A stretch of 64,000 bases of DNA from Orientia tsutsugamushi (GCF_900327275.1 NZ_LS398548.1:372001-436000); one strand, 5' to 3'; counted from the stretch's first letter, positions 27,506-38,090 are shown. Numbers and translations: made by a program. Notes: generated by a model not told the origin, from the sequence alone.

Positions 27506-28216
27506 AGACTTCTTTCGAAACTAGAGAATGATGTAGAATGGTGTTATAAAAATCTAATTTGAAGTAATAATGAAATTAGATCAGATTAAAGAGTTAAAGG
27601 ATGAAAAATTTCGTCGATTAACAGGAGTAAGGAAGAGGACATTTTCAAAGATGGTGGATATTTTGAGGAAAGCTGATGGTCTTAAGAAATCAAAATGAAG
27701 AGTGATATGAATTATGAAGTAGTCTTGATTGATGCTACTGAGAGTCCTATAGAAAGACCTAAAAAAAACAAAAATTCTATTATTCATGAAAGAAGAAAAG
27801 GCATACACTAAAAACTCAAATAGTGGTAGATAAGAAAACGCGCCAAGTAATATGTACAGATTTTTCTAACGGTAAAAAACATGACTTTAGATTATTTAAG
27901 AAATCCAAAATTCTTATCCATCCTAAGGTAAAAGTGATTACTGATACAGGATATCAAGGCATACAAAAAATTCACAATAATTCTGAATTACCAAAGAAAA
28001 AAAGCAAGAAAAATCCTTTAACTAAAAATGATAAAAAGAATAATCATAGGTTAGCAGGAGCAAGAGTTGTGAATGAAAACGTTATTGGTATGCTAAAACG
28101 CTTCAAAATTATTGCTGACAAATATCGAAATAGACGTAAAAGATTCTCTCTTAGATTTAATTTGATCTCTGGCATTTATAATTTTGAACTACTTTAACCA
28201 GTTTCGAAAGAGGTCT
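27506..28216 (+). mobile_element. IS5-type insertion sequence copy B, decayed
   Basis: Left end AGACTTCTTTCGAAACTAG, right end CCAGTTTCGAAAGAGGTCT (inverted). The element is about 710 bp because the middle of the transposase gene is deleted. It is inserted into a TPR gene. It keeps the complete left leader that is missing from copy A. Confidence 0.88.
27569..28197 (+). pseudogene. IS5-type DDE transposase, deleted and frameshifted
   Basis: The start (MKLDQIKELKDEKFRRLTGV) is intact. Codons between GLKKS and MKSDMNYEVV are missing compared with copy A, which retains LREYRTYFHICKNYEISES and more there. The A-run near 27765 has a frameshift, and the last 124 codons are open and about 90 percent identical to copy A. 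The DDE residues in VVLIDATES, ITDTGYQGI and VVNENVIGML are kept, but not in one frame. Confidence 0.85.
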
Positions 28217-28335
28217 AATAATCTTCATAGACATATTTATATGGTAAATTGCTTGAGTAATATGCCGACTTAATTCTCTCGTATGGTTCTTTGGTAGGAA
28301 AAGCGTTTTCAGTCCTTACCTACTAGCTTATAGTA
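28217..28335 (+). mobile_element. group II intron remnant (deleted copy of lineage 2)
   Basis: A short match to the RT coding start (AATCTTCATAGACATATTTAT, compare 22798) is joined to the domain V/VI end (TAAATTGCTTGAGTAATATG...GTATGGTTCTTTGG and a hairpin ending TTACCTACTAGCTTA, compare 24392-24475). About 1.6 kb between them is missing. Domain V is eroded, so it is dead. Confidence 0.8.
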
Positions 28336-28583
28336 GTTTTACTTACTTTTTTATTTTTTCTATTTTTTAATATTAAACTACAGTTGTAATACTTACTCTT
28401 TTTGCAGTTTGGAACGTTCATTATATCAAACTCATGTTAATATCTAATATTAAAATTTGGATTACAATAAGAGCTACAGATATAGTAAAGAATGATGTAT
28501 CATTTAATTATGTATTTTTGGCTTCTTAGCATATATAACTCTAAATTATTTTTAGCATTTTATAGAATGTTTAATAAAAATAC

Positions 28584-28612
28584 TAGACTTAGATAAAAAT
28601 ATTTGCTATAAG
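28584..28612 (+). promoter_or_regulatory. putative promoter of tRNA-Asn
   Basis: A -35-like TAGACT at 28584-28589 and a -10-like TATAAG at 28607-28612 are separated by 17 bases. Transcription would begin about 8-10 bases before the mature tRNA. The match is good but the surrounding DNA is AT-rich. Confidence 0.5.
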
Positions 28613-28627
28613 TGTACATAATGCAAT

Positions 28628-28702
28628 TCCTCGGTAGCTCAGTGGTAGAGCAAACGGCTGTTAACCGTTTGGTCGCTGGTTCGAGTCCAGCCCGGGGAGC
28701 CA
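28628..28702 (+). tRNA. tRNA-Asn (anticodon GTT)
   Basis: A full cloverleaf can be drawn. The acceptor arms TCCTCGG and CCGGGGA pair, with one T-G pair. The D-arm is GCTC...GAGC. The anticodon stem AACGG/CCGTT holds the loop CTGTTAA with anticodon GTT, and the T-arm is GCTGG-TTCGAGT-CCAGC. The discriminator is G and CCA is encoded (28700-28702). It opens the conserved core-gene block and is followed by infA. Confidence 0.97.
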
Positions 28703-28800
28703 TGCGTTACTCATGTTACTTAAAATAAGTAAATACACAAGGTTAATTAGTTAACGTGAAGATTAATTACGGTTTATTATAAATGCATAATAATTGAATT

Positions 28801-29025
28801 ATGGCAAAAACAGAGCCTATTATAGTTACTGGCGAAGTTATTAAAGTTTTGCCTAAGGAAGCTAAATTTAAAGTTAAGTTGTCTGACAGTGAGCACGTTA
28901 TTACTGCATACATCAGTGGTAAGATAAGAATGCATCACATCAAGATTATAAGAGGTGATAAGGTAGATGTTGAAATGACACCTTATGATTTAAATATGGG
29001 AAGGATTACACATCGTCACAAATAA
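28801..29025 (+). CDS. infA: translation initiation factor IF-1
   Basis: A 74-residue OB-fold protein of normal length. It binds the ribosomal A site and helps IF-2 and IF-3 select the initiator tRNA. The sequence contains the typical GEVIKVLPKEAKFKVKL and the conserved ISGKIRMHHIKI and R-G-D-K-V-D-V-E-M-T-P-Y-D blocks. It lies between tRNA-Asn and maf, an arrangement consistent with rickettsial core gene order. Confidence 0.97.
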   Translation: MAKTEPIIVTGEVIKVLPKEAKFKVKLSDSEHVITAYISGKIRMHHIKIIRGDKVDVEMTPYDLNMGRITHRHK

Positions 29026-29059
29026 TTTTAATAGTCAATAAATATACTTGGTATATTCT

Positions 29060-29665
29060 ATGGATTTAATGCCTATTATACTAGCGTCTCAATCTGAGTC
29101 TAGGCTGAGACTGCTTAAAAGAATTAACATCGTACCATCTCAAATTATTCCAGCTAATATTGATGAGTCGAGCTTGCCTGCAGAATTACCAAAAAATTTA
29201 GCTTTAAGATTGGCTATACAAAAGGCAGATAAAATAGCACCAAACATAGAAGATGGATATGTTATTGCTGCTGATACAGTAGTAGCAGTAGGAAGACGTA
29301 TATTACCCAAAACTATTACAGATGTTGATGTTGAATATTGTTTAAAGATGTTATCTGGCAGAAGGCATAGAGTTTTTACTGGAGTAAAAATCACAAAAGT
29401 TAAACATAATAATATTATTGCTTTTAATACACGAACAGTTGAATCTGTTGTAAAAGTAAAAAGATTAACAATGCAAGAAATAGCAGCATATGTTGCAACT
29501 AAACAAGGATTAAATAAAGCTGGAGGACATTCTATAGAAGGAATGTGGGAGTGTTTTATTCAATTTATGCGTGGCTCTTACTCTAATATAATGGGGCTAC
29601 CTCTATTTGAAACGAGAAATATGCTTTTCTCTTTAGGATTCGATTGCATTAGAAGTAATCAATAA
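29060..29665 (+). CDS. maf: Maf-family nucleotide pyrophosphatase
   Basis: Maf proteins hydrolyse non-canonical or m7G/UTP/dTTP-type nucleoside triphosphates to monophosphates and influence septum formation. The N-terminal IILASQSESRLRLLKRI, the catalytic region AADTVVAVG, and the C-terminal GSYSNIMGLPLFE are all conserved. I prefer the ATG at 29060 (MDLMPIILAS); a TTG twelve bases upstream and an ATG nine bases downstream are alternatives. At 201 residues the length is normal. It follows infA by 34 bases and is probably co-transcribed with it. Confidence 0.93.
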   Translation: MDLMPIILASQSESRLRLLKRINIVPSQIIPANIDESSLPAELPKNLALRLAIQKADKIAPNIEDGYVIAADTVVAVGRRILPKTITDVDVEYCLKMLSGRRHRVFTGVKITKVKHNNIIAFNTRTVESVVKVKRLTMQEIAAYVATKQGLNKAGGHSIEGMWECFIQFMRGSYSNIMGLPLFETRNMLFSLGFDCIRSNQ

Positions 29666-29791
29666 GAATAATTTTCTTTTAAAATTTTGGATTTTAATGT
29701 ACGATACATAATAAATTGTTATAGTTACAAGCATATTCTCAAGTTGGTTAAATAATATATTTTTAATGAGTTTACTATTGTATTAATAATA

Positions 29792-30541
29792 ATGGCAGGT
29801 CACTCAAAGTTTAAAAATATTCAGCATCGTAAGGGTGCACAGGATAAAAAGAAAGCTAAGCTATTTGCCAGCTTAGTAAGAGAAATATCTCTTAGTGCTA
29901 AATCTGGAGCAGATATTCAATATAATCCTAGATTAAGAGCTGCTATTTCAGCAGCTAAATTTAATAACTTGCCTAAAGATAGAATTGAAAAAGCTATTGC
30001 ACAGGCTAACAACAAAGACAATTATGAAAATTATTTTGAAATAACCTACGAAGGCATTATATTCGATGGCATTGCAATTATAGTTGAAGCTTTAACAGAT
30101 AATACTAACCGCACTGCAGCAAATGTTAGGGCTATTTTTAGTAAATACGGCGGTAATTTAGTCGGAACTGGTAATGCTAGCTTTTTATTTGATCGTTTGG
30201 GAATCATAAAGTTTGAATCAAAAGTTAGTACTAGCGAAAAGTTGTTTGATGCTGCTATTGAAATTGGAGCAGAAGATATTGAATTAGATGAAGAATATCA
30301 TGTTGTATACACTCCAATTAAACTTTTTACTAATATCATAGAAGAACTAGCGCAGCTATTTGGTTATCCAGTTGAATCATATATAGGCTGGAGACCTCGT
30401 AATACAGTTTTAATATCAGATACAGAGAAGGCTCAAAAACTAATTAAGTTAGTTAATGCTTTAGATGACGATGATGATGTGCAGCGTTTTTTTGGCAACT
30501 ATGAATTTTCTGAGCAAATCTACAACAATTTGCTTACCTAA
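29792..30541 (+). CDS. yebC: YebC/PmpR-family protein
   Basis: A 249-residue protein of the usual family length. The characteristic start AGHSKFKNIQHRKGAQDKKK and the segments NLPKDRIEKAI, FSKYGGNLVGTG and SFLFDRLG are conserved. YebC proteins act as DNA-binding regulators or, as shown for several bacteria, as translation factors that relieve stalling at proline-rich motifs. Which role applies here is unknown. It is preceded by a 126-base gap after maf. Confidence 0.95.
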   Translation: MAGHSKFKNIQHRKGAQDKKKAKLFASLVREISLSAKSGADIQYNPRLRAAISAAKFNNLPKDRIEKAIAQANNKDNYENYFEITYEGIIFDGIAIIVEALTDNTNRTAANVRAIFSKYGGNLVGTGNASFLFDRLGIIKFESKVSTSEKLFDAAIEIGAEDIELDEEYHVVYTPIKLFTNIIEELAQLFGYPVESYIGWRPRNTVLISDTEKAQKLIKLVNALDDDDDVQRFFGNYEFSEQIYNNLLT

Positions 30542-30639
30542 AATGTTTTATTATGAAATAGAGTATGCTTTATAACAATAATAATTTATAGTAGTTTAAG
30601 TTACTATCAATATTTTTTTAATAAACAAATGGAATTGCT

Positions 30640-33357
30640 TTGTCTGAACAAGAGTATAAAGAATCAAATATAAATATTATTAGTATAAAAGAAGAAATGC
30701 AGCGCTCATATCTGGACTATGCTATGAGCGTAATAGTAAGTCGTGCATTACCTGATGTTAGAGATGGATTAAAACCTGTACATAGGCGCGTACTTTATGC
30801 AATGTATGAATCTGGCTATCACTATAATAAACAATATCGTAAATCTGCAAGAGTTGTTGGGGATGTAATAGGTAAATATCATCCTCATGGCGAATTAGCT
30901 GTTTACGATTCATTAGTTAGAATGGCACAGGATTTTTCTCTAAGATTACCATTGGTAGATGGGCAAGGTAATTTTGGTTCTATGGATGGAGATGCCGCTG
31001 CCGCAATGCGTTATACTGAAGTCCGTTTAAAAAAAGTTGCGCATAGCTTGTTAGAGGATATTAATAAAGATACTGTTGATTTTCAGGCTAATTATGATGG
31101 CTTAGAGCAAGAACCAAAAGTTTTGCCAGCTGGATTCCCTAATTTATTAGTAAACGGAACTGGAGGAATTGCAGTAGGAATGGCAACTAATATTCCACCT
31201 CATAATTTATGCGAGGTAGTTGATGCTTGCTGCGCTTATATCGATAATAATGATATAACAATTATCGAACTAATGGAATTAGTGAAGGGGCCAGATTTTC
31301 CTACTGGGGGGCAAATTATTGGTACATTTGGAATTAAGTCAGCATATAACACAGGCAGAGGCAAAATTATTGTTCGTGGTAAAACAGATATTGAAAGTGA
31401 TAGTTTAAAACATGCTATTATTATTACAGAAATACCTTTTATGGTTAATAAGGCTAGTTTAGTTGAAAAAATAGCTGAACTTGTCAATGATAAAAAAATT
31501 GAAGGCATTAGTACTATTAGAGATGAATCCAATAAATCTGGTATAAGGGTAGTAATTGAGCTTAAAAAACATGCTAATACTGATCTTATTCTAAATCAAT
31601 TATATTCCTATACTAGTCTGCAAACTACATTTAATGTTATGATGCTAGCCTTAGATCAAGGCATACCAAAAACAATGACATTAAAAGATATTATTGTTGC
31701 TTTTACTAATTTCCGTGAAGAAGTTATTACTAAGAGAACTATATTTTTGCTCAATAAAGCTCGAGATAAAGCTCATATTTTAGTAGGCATAATTATTGCT
31801 GTTAGTAATATTGATGAAGTAATCAAAATTATAAGATCATCTGCTAACTCTGAGGAAGCAAAAAGTAGATTAATGGCCCGAATGTGGAATATTAGTGATG
31901 TATATGATCTTGTGAAGTTAGTTGATGATAGAGCTATTTTAAAAGAAGATGGACAATGTTTTTTAACTGAGCAGCAAACAAAATCGATATTAGAATTAAG
32001 GTTACAACGCTTAACAAATACTGAGAGAGGTAAAGTTGAAGACGAGTTAAATAACTTAGTAAAGGAAATTAAAGCATATCTTGAAATTTTGGGATCAAGG
32101 GATAAATTACTTGAAACAATGAAGTTTGAGCTAAATCAAATTAAGGAACAATTTTCTACAGCTCGCCTTACTACAATTGAAAACCAAGAATTTGAGCAAG
32201 ATATTGAGGATTTAATTCCTGAGGAAGAAGTAGTAGTTACTGTTACATTGGCAGGCTATATTAAAAGGGTTCCTTTATCAACTTATCGTGCTCAAAAAAG
32301 AGGCGGAAAAGGAAGAGTTGGTTCATCAGTACAGAATGAAGATGTGATTACTCATCTGTTTATAGAAAATACTCATACTTCTATTTTGTTTTTTTCAAAT
32401 ATTGGGCAAGTATATAATTTAAAAGTGTATAAATTGCCATTAGGTACTCCGCAGTCTAAAGGTAGGCCAATTATTAATCTGATTTCTATTAAAGAAAATG
32501 AAACTATCACTAATATTATGCCAATGCCTGCAGAAAGTGAGAATGATTCAGATAAGAAATACATTATTTTTGCAACTAAGCATGGCAATATAAGAAGGAA
32601 TGATTTATCTGATTTTAAACATATAGCTTCTAATGGCAAAATTGCTATTCGCCTTGATGAAGGCGATAGCCTTATTTCTGTAAAATCTTGCGATGAGGAA
32701 AATCATGTGTTGTTAGCAACACAGAATGGTAAAGCTATAAGGTTTCCGGTAAAAGATCTAAGAGTTTTCAAAAGCCGTACTTCCGATGGAGTTAAAGCTA
32801 TTAAATTAGCTGGAAATGATGCAGTTATATCAATGACTATTTTAAAAGGAATTAATTGTAGTCTTGAAGTTCGAGAAAACTACTTAAATTTACCAGTAAA
32901 TAATCGTTTGTTAATCGCTAAAAATAAATCACTACAACCAAACATCGATCTTTCTAAGTATAACTTAACTGAAGATGAAATGTTAACCATGGCTAGTAAT
33001 GAAGAATTCATCTTGACTGTATCAGAAAATGGTTATGGTAAGTTTAGTTCAGCTTATGAATATCGAGTTACTAAGAGAGGTGGAAAAGGAATAGCAAACA
33101 TGAATGTATCATCTAAAACTGGAAGGGTTGTTAGTGTATTACCAGCTTCTCAAGATAATGAGTTGATGCTAATCACAAGCAGTGGAAAACTAATAAGATG
33201 TCAATTAAATAGTGTCAGAATTACTGGTCGTAGCACTAGTGGAGTTATACTATTTAAAACTTCTAAAGATGAAAAAGTAGTATCAATTGATACTATTAAA
33301 GATACTGATTATAGTGATGATTGTAGCGATGATGAAAGTAATTACAATAACAGCTAA
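30640..33357 (+). CDS. gyrA: DNA gyrase subunit A
   Basis: This 905-residue subunit breaks and rejoins DNA to introduce negative supercoils with GyrB. The start is TTG (MSEQEYKESNIN); no in-frame ATG fits better. The winged-helix core is complete, with the active-site Tyr125 in AAMRYTEVRL. The GyrA-box is AQKRGGKGR near residue 550, and a second R-G-G-K-G lies in the C-terminal beta-pinwheel near residue 810. In the quinolone pocket the sequence is HPHGELAVYD, so Leu86 stands where E. coli has Ser83, and Glu85 where it has Asp82. The Leu codon is TTA at 30895-30897. This substitution reduces fluoroquinolone binding in other bacteria. Confidence 0.98.
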   Translation: MSEQEYKESNINIISIKEEMQRSYLDYAMSVIVSRALPDVRDGLKPVHRRVLYAMYESGYHYNKQYRKSARVVGDVIGKYHPHGELAVYDSLVRMAQDFSLRLPLVDGQGNFGSMDGDAAAAMRYTEVRLKKVAHSLLEDINKDTVDFQANYDGLEQEPKVLPAGFPNLLVNGTGGIAVGMATNIPPHNLCEVVDACCAYIDNNDITIIELMELVKGPDFPTGGQIIGTFGIKSAYNTGRGKIIVRGKTDIESDSLKHAIIITEIPFMVNKASLVEKIAELVNDKKIEGISTIRDESNKSGIRVVIELKKHANTDLILNQLYSYTSLQTTFNVMMLALDQGIPKTMTLKDIIVAFTNFREEVITKRTIFLLNKARDKAHILVGIIIAVSNIDEVIKIIRSSANSEEAKSRLMARMWNISDVYDLVKLVDDRAILKEDGQCFLTEQQTKSILELRLQRLTNTERGKVEDELNNLVKEIKAYLEILGSRDKLLETMKFELNQIKEQFSTARLTTIENQEFEQDIEDLIPEEEVVVTVTLAGYIKRVPLSTYRAQKRGGKGRVGSSVQNEDVITHLFIENTHTSILFFSNIGQVYNLKVYKLPLGTPQSKGRPIINLISIKENETITNIMPMPAESENDSDKKYIIFATKHGNIRRNDLSDFKHIASNGKIAIRLDEGDSLISVKSCDEENHVLLATQNGKAIRFPVKDLRVFKSRTSDGVKAIKLAGNDAVISMTILKGINCSLEVRENYLNLPVNNRLLIAKNKSLQPNIDLSKYNLTEDEMLTMASNEEFILTVSENGYGKFSSAYEYRVTKRGGKGIANMNVSSKTGRVVSVLPASQDNELMLITSSGKLIRCQLNSVRITGRSTSGVILFKTSKDEKVVSIDTIKDTDYSDDCSDDESNYNNS

Positions 33358-33390
33358 AACTTGTTTATAAGATAAAATTGGAGGTTGTAA

Positions 33391-34671
33391 ATGTGTAAAG
33401 AAATATATGATTTAATTGCTAAAGAATTATATAGACAGCAATCAACAATAGAATTAATAGCATCAGAGAATTTTACTAGTAAAGCAGTCATGCTAGCCCA
33501 AGGTTCTATTCTTACAAATAAATATGCAGAAGGATATATCAATAAAAGATATTACGGCGGCTGTGAATTTATTGATGAGGTAGAAGGTCTTGCTATTGAT
33601 AGAGTAAAAAAACTTTTTAAGTGCAACTATGCAAATGTACAACCACATTCTGGCTCTCAAGCTAATCAAGCAGTATTTTTAGCCTTGTTAAAGCCTGGCG
33701 ATACAATTTTAGCTATGGATTTAAATAGCGGTGGTCATTTAACCCATGGCGCTAAACCTAATCTTTCTGGTAAATTTTTTAATGCAGTTCATTACTGTGT
33801 TAACAAAGATAGTTATTTAATTGACTATAATGACGTTGAAATGCTAGCTCAGCAGCATAAACCAAAACTTATAATTGTCGGTTATTCAGCTTATTCAAGA
33901 AAGATAAACTTTGCAATATTTAAAGAAATAGCAGATAAAGTAGGAGCCTATCTTTTAGCAGATATTGCGCATATTGCTGGCTTAGTTGCTACAGAGTATC
34001 ATTCTAGTCCTATACCATACGCTCATGTTGTAACTAGCACTACTCATAAGACTTTAAGAGGTCCAAGAGGTGGCTTGATTTTAACTAATGATGAATCAAT
34101 AAGTAAAAAAATTAATTCTGCTGTATTTCCAGGTATGCAGGGCGGTCCATTAATGCATGTCATTGCTGCTAAAGCAATTGCTTTTTCTGAAGCATTAATG
34201 CCTCAATATAAAGAATATATTAATCAAGTAATGTTAAATGCAAAGGTACTAGCTAAGTTACTACAAGACAGAGGTTATAATATTTTAACAGGTGGAACAG
34301 ATAATCATATGCTGCTAGTAGATTTAAGAGGAAAGAATATCACAGGACAAGAAGCTGAATATTTACTAGATGCAGCTGGCATTACTTGTAATAAACAAGT
34401 TGTGCCTTTTGATACTACTTCGCCAACTATTACATCTGGTATTAGATTAGGAACTCCAGCCTGCACTACTAGAGGCTTTAAAGAAAATGAGTTTATTACT
34501 GTAGGAGAATATATTGCCGATATTTTAGACAATATTGCAATAATTAAGTCCGCAAAAAAAAATGAAGATATCACTATTACTGAAATTGAAAATAGCTTGA
34601 ATAGTGTTATTACTAGAACAAAACATCATGTGCAAGAATTATGTAATTGTTTTCCAATTTATACTAACTAG
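33391..34671 (+). CDS. glyA: serine hydroxymethyltransferase
   Basis: A PLP enzyme that interconverts serine and glycine while loading one-carbon units on tetrahydrofolate. At 426 residues it has normal length. Visible are [10 protein letters not shown] near the start, the cofactor Asp/His pair in [11 protein letters not shown] (191-194), and the PLP-binding Lys220 in [14 protein letters not shown] Shine-Dalgarno GGAGG at 33380-33384 precedes the ATG. It follows gyrA by 33 bases and may be co-transcribed with it. Confidence 0.98.
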   Translation: MCKEIYDLIAKELYRQQSTIELIASENFTSKAVMLAQGSILTNKYAEGYINKRYYGGCEFIDEVEGLAIDRVKKLFKCNYANVQPHSGSQANQAVFLALLKPGDTILAMDLNSGGHLTHGAKPNLSGKFFNAVHYCVNKDSYLIDYNDVEMLAQQHKPKLIIVGYSAYSRKINFAIFKEIADKVGAYLLADIAHIAGLVATEYHSSPIPYAHVVTSTTHKTLRGPRGGLILTNDESISKKINSAVFPGMQGGPLMHVIAAKAIAFSEALMPQYKEYINQVMLNAKVLAKLLQDRGYNILTGGTDNHMLLVDLRGKNITGQEAEYLLDAAGITCNKQVVPFDTTSPTITSGIRLGTPACTTRGFKENEFITVGEYIADILDNIAIIKSAKKNEDITITEIENSLNSVITRTKHHVQELCNCFPIYTN

Positions 34672-35423
34672 ATAGTGCTAACAAACAACTAACTTAAATA
34701 ACAACAAGATCAATAAACACAAAGAAAGAAAAAGTAAGCTTAGTCTGGTAACAAAGAAGTGTTGCTATATCTCAATTATTCCATAAGGTATGGTTGAGCA
34801 AAGCACAGTAGTTTAGTTACTCCAGTTTATATCCACAAGCCACATTAAACGCAACATACGGATTTTTCCAGTATTACGCTTTCCTGATAACTTCATATCA
34901 TTGTTTAAGCCTATCCTAAGTTATTGCTTTCAAAGATCTATAATATCGAATTTGGCAATCATTATATAGCTAAACTACTATAAAACAGTTATAATAGTTT
35001 AGCTATCACTATAGCCTAGATAAGTTTTTCAAAAAGTATATAATATAATTGTTTTATAGTAGCTTAGCTATATAACTTTCTTCTACTTCACATTTTACAT
35101 CTGAAACAATTCAATTACTTTTTCGGCTTTAGCTTTGATGTATATTTTCCTTCTCAGGTCTTGTAATTCTATAGACGTTTTTATCATTCATCATTTCCCT
35201 TGTTGTTGAAATAATGTTATTAGTATGGTGCATTTTACTCCATAGGCATTACTCTGCTTCATTGTGGATGACTATATAATAATAAAAATAAAAATGATAG
35301 ATCTAGATCTACTGAAGTTAATTTAATAGAAGATGATAAAAATAAAAATGAAGCTTAACAGCAAAATTTAAAGGTAAATATACTTAATCTGATGAAAAAC
35401 TAAGCAATATAAAAATCGGAAGA
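34672..35423. other. long degenerate intergenic region
   Basis: No intact gene. It contains the inverted repeat at 34962-35075. The rest has short frames only and looks like eroded coding sequence that I cannot identify. Confidence 0.45.
34962..35075. repeat. 114-bp palindromic element
   Basis: The arms TTATATAGCTAAACTACTAT (34962 on) and ATAGTAGCTTAGCTATATAA (ending 35075) are 25-bp inverted repeats with one mismatch, including the inner AAAAC/GTTTT. No coding content lies between them. It is probably a small non-autonomous element. A related motif (AAACTACTATAAAAC) occurs near 15107-15121. Confidence 0.75.
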
Positions 35424-37916
35424 TTAAAACTTATTGTTTTGATTGTATCGAGCAGATACTACATTATTTAATATAGGATTAATTCCGTATAAAACAGGAA
35501 AACATCTTCCTGCAATATTATAGTAACGTTTGTTAGTATCAATAACACCGTAAAGAGTAAAGCTTAATGAGCTACCTGTAGCTTTTCCATCTTGTATTTT
35601 GATTATTCCATTATCGTAATTAAATTTAGCATACGCATTAGAGAAATATACGGTATCTTGTAATGTTACCAAATTAATTAACCCATGAAAAGAAAAAAGA
35701 GAAACTAGTTTAGTTAAAAATGATGTTCGTTTAGTAGTAACATTCTTCATTATTAAATTGCCAATAATTTTCTCATGTTTGTCATAAGGAATATCAATTT
35801 TTAATATTAATTCACCTTTAATAAGATCTTTGCTAATATTTAATTCTTGAATTAAACTACTAGCGTTTGGTGTTCTAACTTCTAGTTTAGTACTGCTGTC
35901 TGTAGTTGTTAACTCAGCAGTTAAATGTTGTTCACCTATCTTAGCTAACAATTGCCCAGTCAATACACTATTTATTTTTTGATTTAGGGCTAAATAAAGG
36001 TCTGTTAGTATTATATTATCTTTAAGCATTACTTTACTTACATCAAGTATAATGCTGCCACTGCTGAATAACTTTAATGTGCTATCTTGATTAATTAAAT
36101 CCTGTAAGTTAATATTAGATAAATCTAAAATATTTCCCTTAATGTTTGCTATAATCTGATCATCTGTTAAATTAATTTTAACTATAAAATCATTATTTGC
36201 ATATTTAAAAACTGGGAAATTGAATTTTGCATTTTTCTGATCATAGTTTACAGTACCTTGAATATTTAAATTATTACTGCCACTTAATTGACCAGATAAT
36301 TGATATAGGTTCGAATTGATAAATTTAGTTAACATGCGTAATTTAGCCTTTTCACCTGCATTTTTCGTAACTAAGCTATGATAGATGTTAAAGCCTAGAT
36401 TAGTTAAATCATTGTCAATTGAAATTGCAGAATAGTTTAACTTTGATTCAAGCTTAAGGTTGATAATTGCATTTCCATCTATAATTTGCAAAAAATCAGA
36501 GTTTAAATCGCTTTGGTTATTCACCAGTATAGCAAGATTTAAAGTATCGCAAAAATCACGTTCTGTATCTACTAATGCTTTGTAATTTAAATTGCTATTC
36601 ATATTATTAATTTTACCACTAGCAGTTATCATTACTGTATAACCATCATACCCAACTTCCATTAATTCATAGAATAGCTTAAACTTTTTCTTCAATGTAA
36701 GATCGAAGTTATTGATCTGAGTTTTAACGCTATATTTATTTTTGGTATCTGTTGCTATAGGTATCACAATATTAAATTTTGTATCTGCTGTCCCATAAGC
36801 TTCGGCTAAATTTATCTCTGTAGATCTTAGTTTATCAAGAAATTTTATAGGAATAAAGCCAATAATTAAATCTTGAACAGGGCCGTTTGCTTTTCCAGTA
36901 ATGCCTATTTCTGTATTTAAAAATGTACTCCAATCTACTTCAATCTGAGCTTCAGTAATATCAGTTGATAATAGTTTTGCTGTTAAGTCTGTAAAATATA
37001 ACTTATTACCTAAAATTTGAACATTTGATTTAATATTTGTAATTCTAGGAATAGCATCATATTTAATTGAAGCATTACTTATAGTCATTTGACCATACAA
37101 ATTATGGTCTTGAATTGTTCCATTATTAAAAAATTCCTCTTCTAAGTCAAAATTTATATTTGCATTGGTAATTTCTCCCTGCTCAATTATACTAGTTATG
37201 TTTGCCAATATATAGTTATTAGGTAATAAAAAGTTAAACTTTTTACTTATCAGTAATGGTAATGATTTGCTATCTATAGTTCCTTTACATTGAGTAAGAA
37301 CCCCATCTAAAAATTTAGCTGCAACATTAACATCTAAAATTAATGACTTGCTTCTTCCGTATAATTTACAAGAACTTGTGACTAATGAATTATGCGAATC
37401 TACTTCAAAGTTACAGATATTGTTTTTTACCAAATTAGTAAATCTAGAGTCAGTAAGATTTAATATGTTACTTTCTATATTATTAATTTTTATAGTGCCT
37501 ACATATTTTTTATCGTTGGTCTGTATAGTGTGAATATAATCAGCATCAAATGAAGCATTGATTAATGGAGTGGGACTAAGAGCATAATATAACTTAGCAT
37601 TATACAATACAGCTCGAAATTTTTTTAGCCTATTTGGAACAAAAAGGTCTATGAAATTAAAGTAGATTTTTACAGAATCAATATTGATATTATAGTCTTT
37701 ATAAATATCATAATTAATATTATGTAATTCAATAGCACTATTTTTAATACCTATATCTTTACTTAAAGAATTGATACTAACTTTATACCCAGAAAGACGA
37801 GCAGCATAAACTATTATATACTTAAAGCCATAATCAAATATTGTAGTTTTGATTGCTAAAATAGATAATACAATAATAATTCCAAATATCCATAAAGCTT
37901 TAAATAGTTTTTTCAT
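35424..37916 (-). CDS. AsmA/YhdP-like inner-membrane protein (DUF3971 type)
   Basis: This 830-residue protein has a single N-terminal membrane anchor (residues 8-25, ALWIFGIIIVLSILAI). A long periplasmic region of beta-strand character follows, as expected for the bridge-like AsmA superfamily. The end, FTLYGVIDTNKRYYNIAGR followed by FPVLYGINPILNN, is typical of YhdP-type C-termini. In E. coli, YhdP with TamB and YdbH carries phospholipids to the outer membrane. That role here is inferred from family resemblance. The frame is intact and the gene sits in the core block, so it is likely important. Confidence 0.8.
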   Translation of the reverse strand: MKKLFKALWIFGIIIVLSILAIKTTIFDYGFKYIIVYAARLSGYKVSINSLSKDIGIKNSAIELHNINYDIYKDYNINIDSVKIYFNFIDLFVPNRLKKFRAVLYNAKLYYALSPTPLINASFDADYIHTIQTNDKKYVGTIKINNIESNILNLTDSRFTNLVKNNICNFEVDSHNSLVTSSCKLYGRSKSLILDVNVAAKFLDGVLTQCKGTIDSKSLPLLISKKFNFLLPNNYILANITSIIEQGEITNANINFDLEEEFFNNGTIQDHNLYGQMTISNASIKYDAIPRITNIKSNVQILGNKLYFTDLTAKLLSTDITEAQIEVDWSTFLNTEIGITGKANGPVQDLIIGFIPIKFLDKLRSTEINLAEAYGTADTKFNIVIPIATDTKNKYSVKTQINNFDLTLKKKFKLFYELMEVGYDGYTVMITASGKINNMNSNLNYKALVDTERDFCDTLNLAILVNNQSDLNSDFLQIIDGNAIINLKLESKLNYSAISIDNDLTNLGFNIYHSLVTKNAGEKAKLRMLTKFINSNLYQLSGQLSGSNNLNIQGTVNYDQKNAKFNFPVFKYANNDFIVKINLTDDQIIANIKGNILDLSNINLQDLINQDSTLKLFSSGSIILDVSKVMLKDNIILTDLYLALNQKINSVLTGQLLAKIGEQHLTAELTTTDSSTKLEVRTPNASSLIQELNISKDLIKGELILKIDIPYDKHEKIIGNLIMKNVTTKRTSFLTKLVSLFSFHGLINLVTLQDTVYFSNAYAKFNYDNGIIKIQDGKATGSSLSFTLYGVIDTNKRYYNIAGRCFPVLYGINPILNNVVSARYNQNNKF

Positions 37917-38090
37917 TTAATTAACTTTAATAATACATATGTTCGCAAAAGAGTATTTCAGTTACTACTTATAGCTGATTATATGATTTGTAACAATTAA
38001 AACATGTTATTGCCTCAAAATTTAATAATACAAAGCTAAAAAAATATAAGTTATGCTGCCATACAGTTTAACTGTATATTACAATACCTT

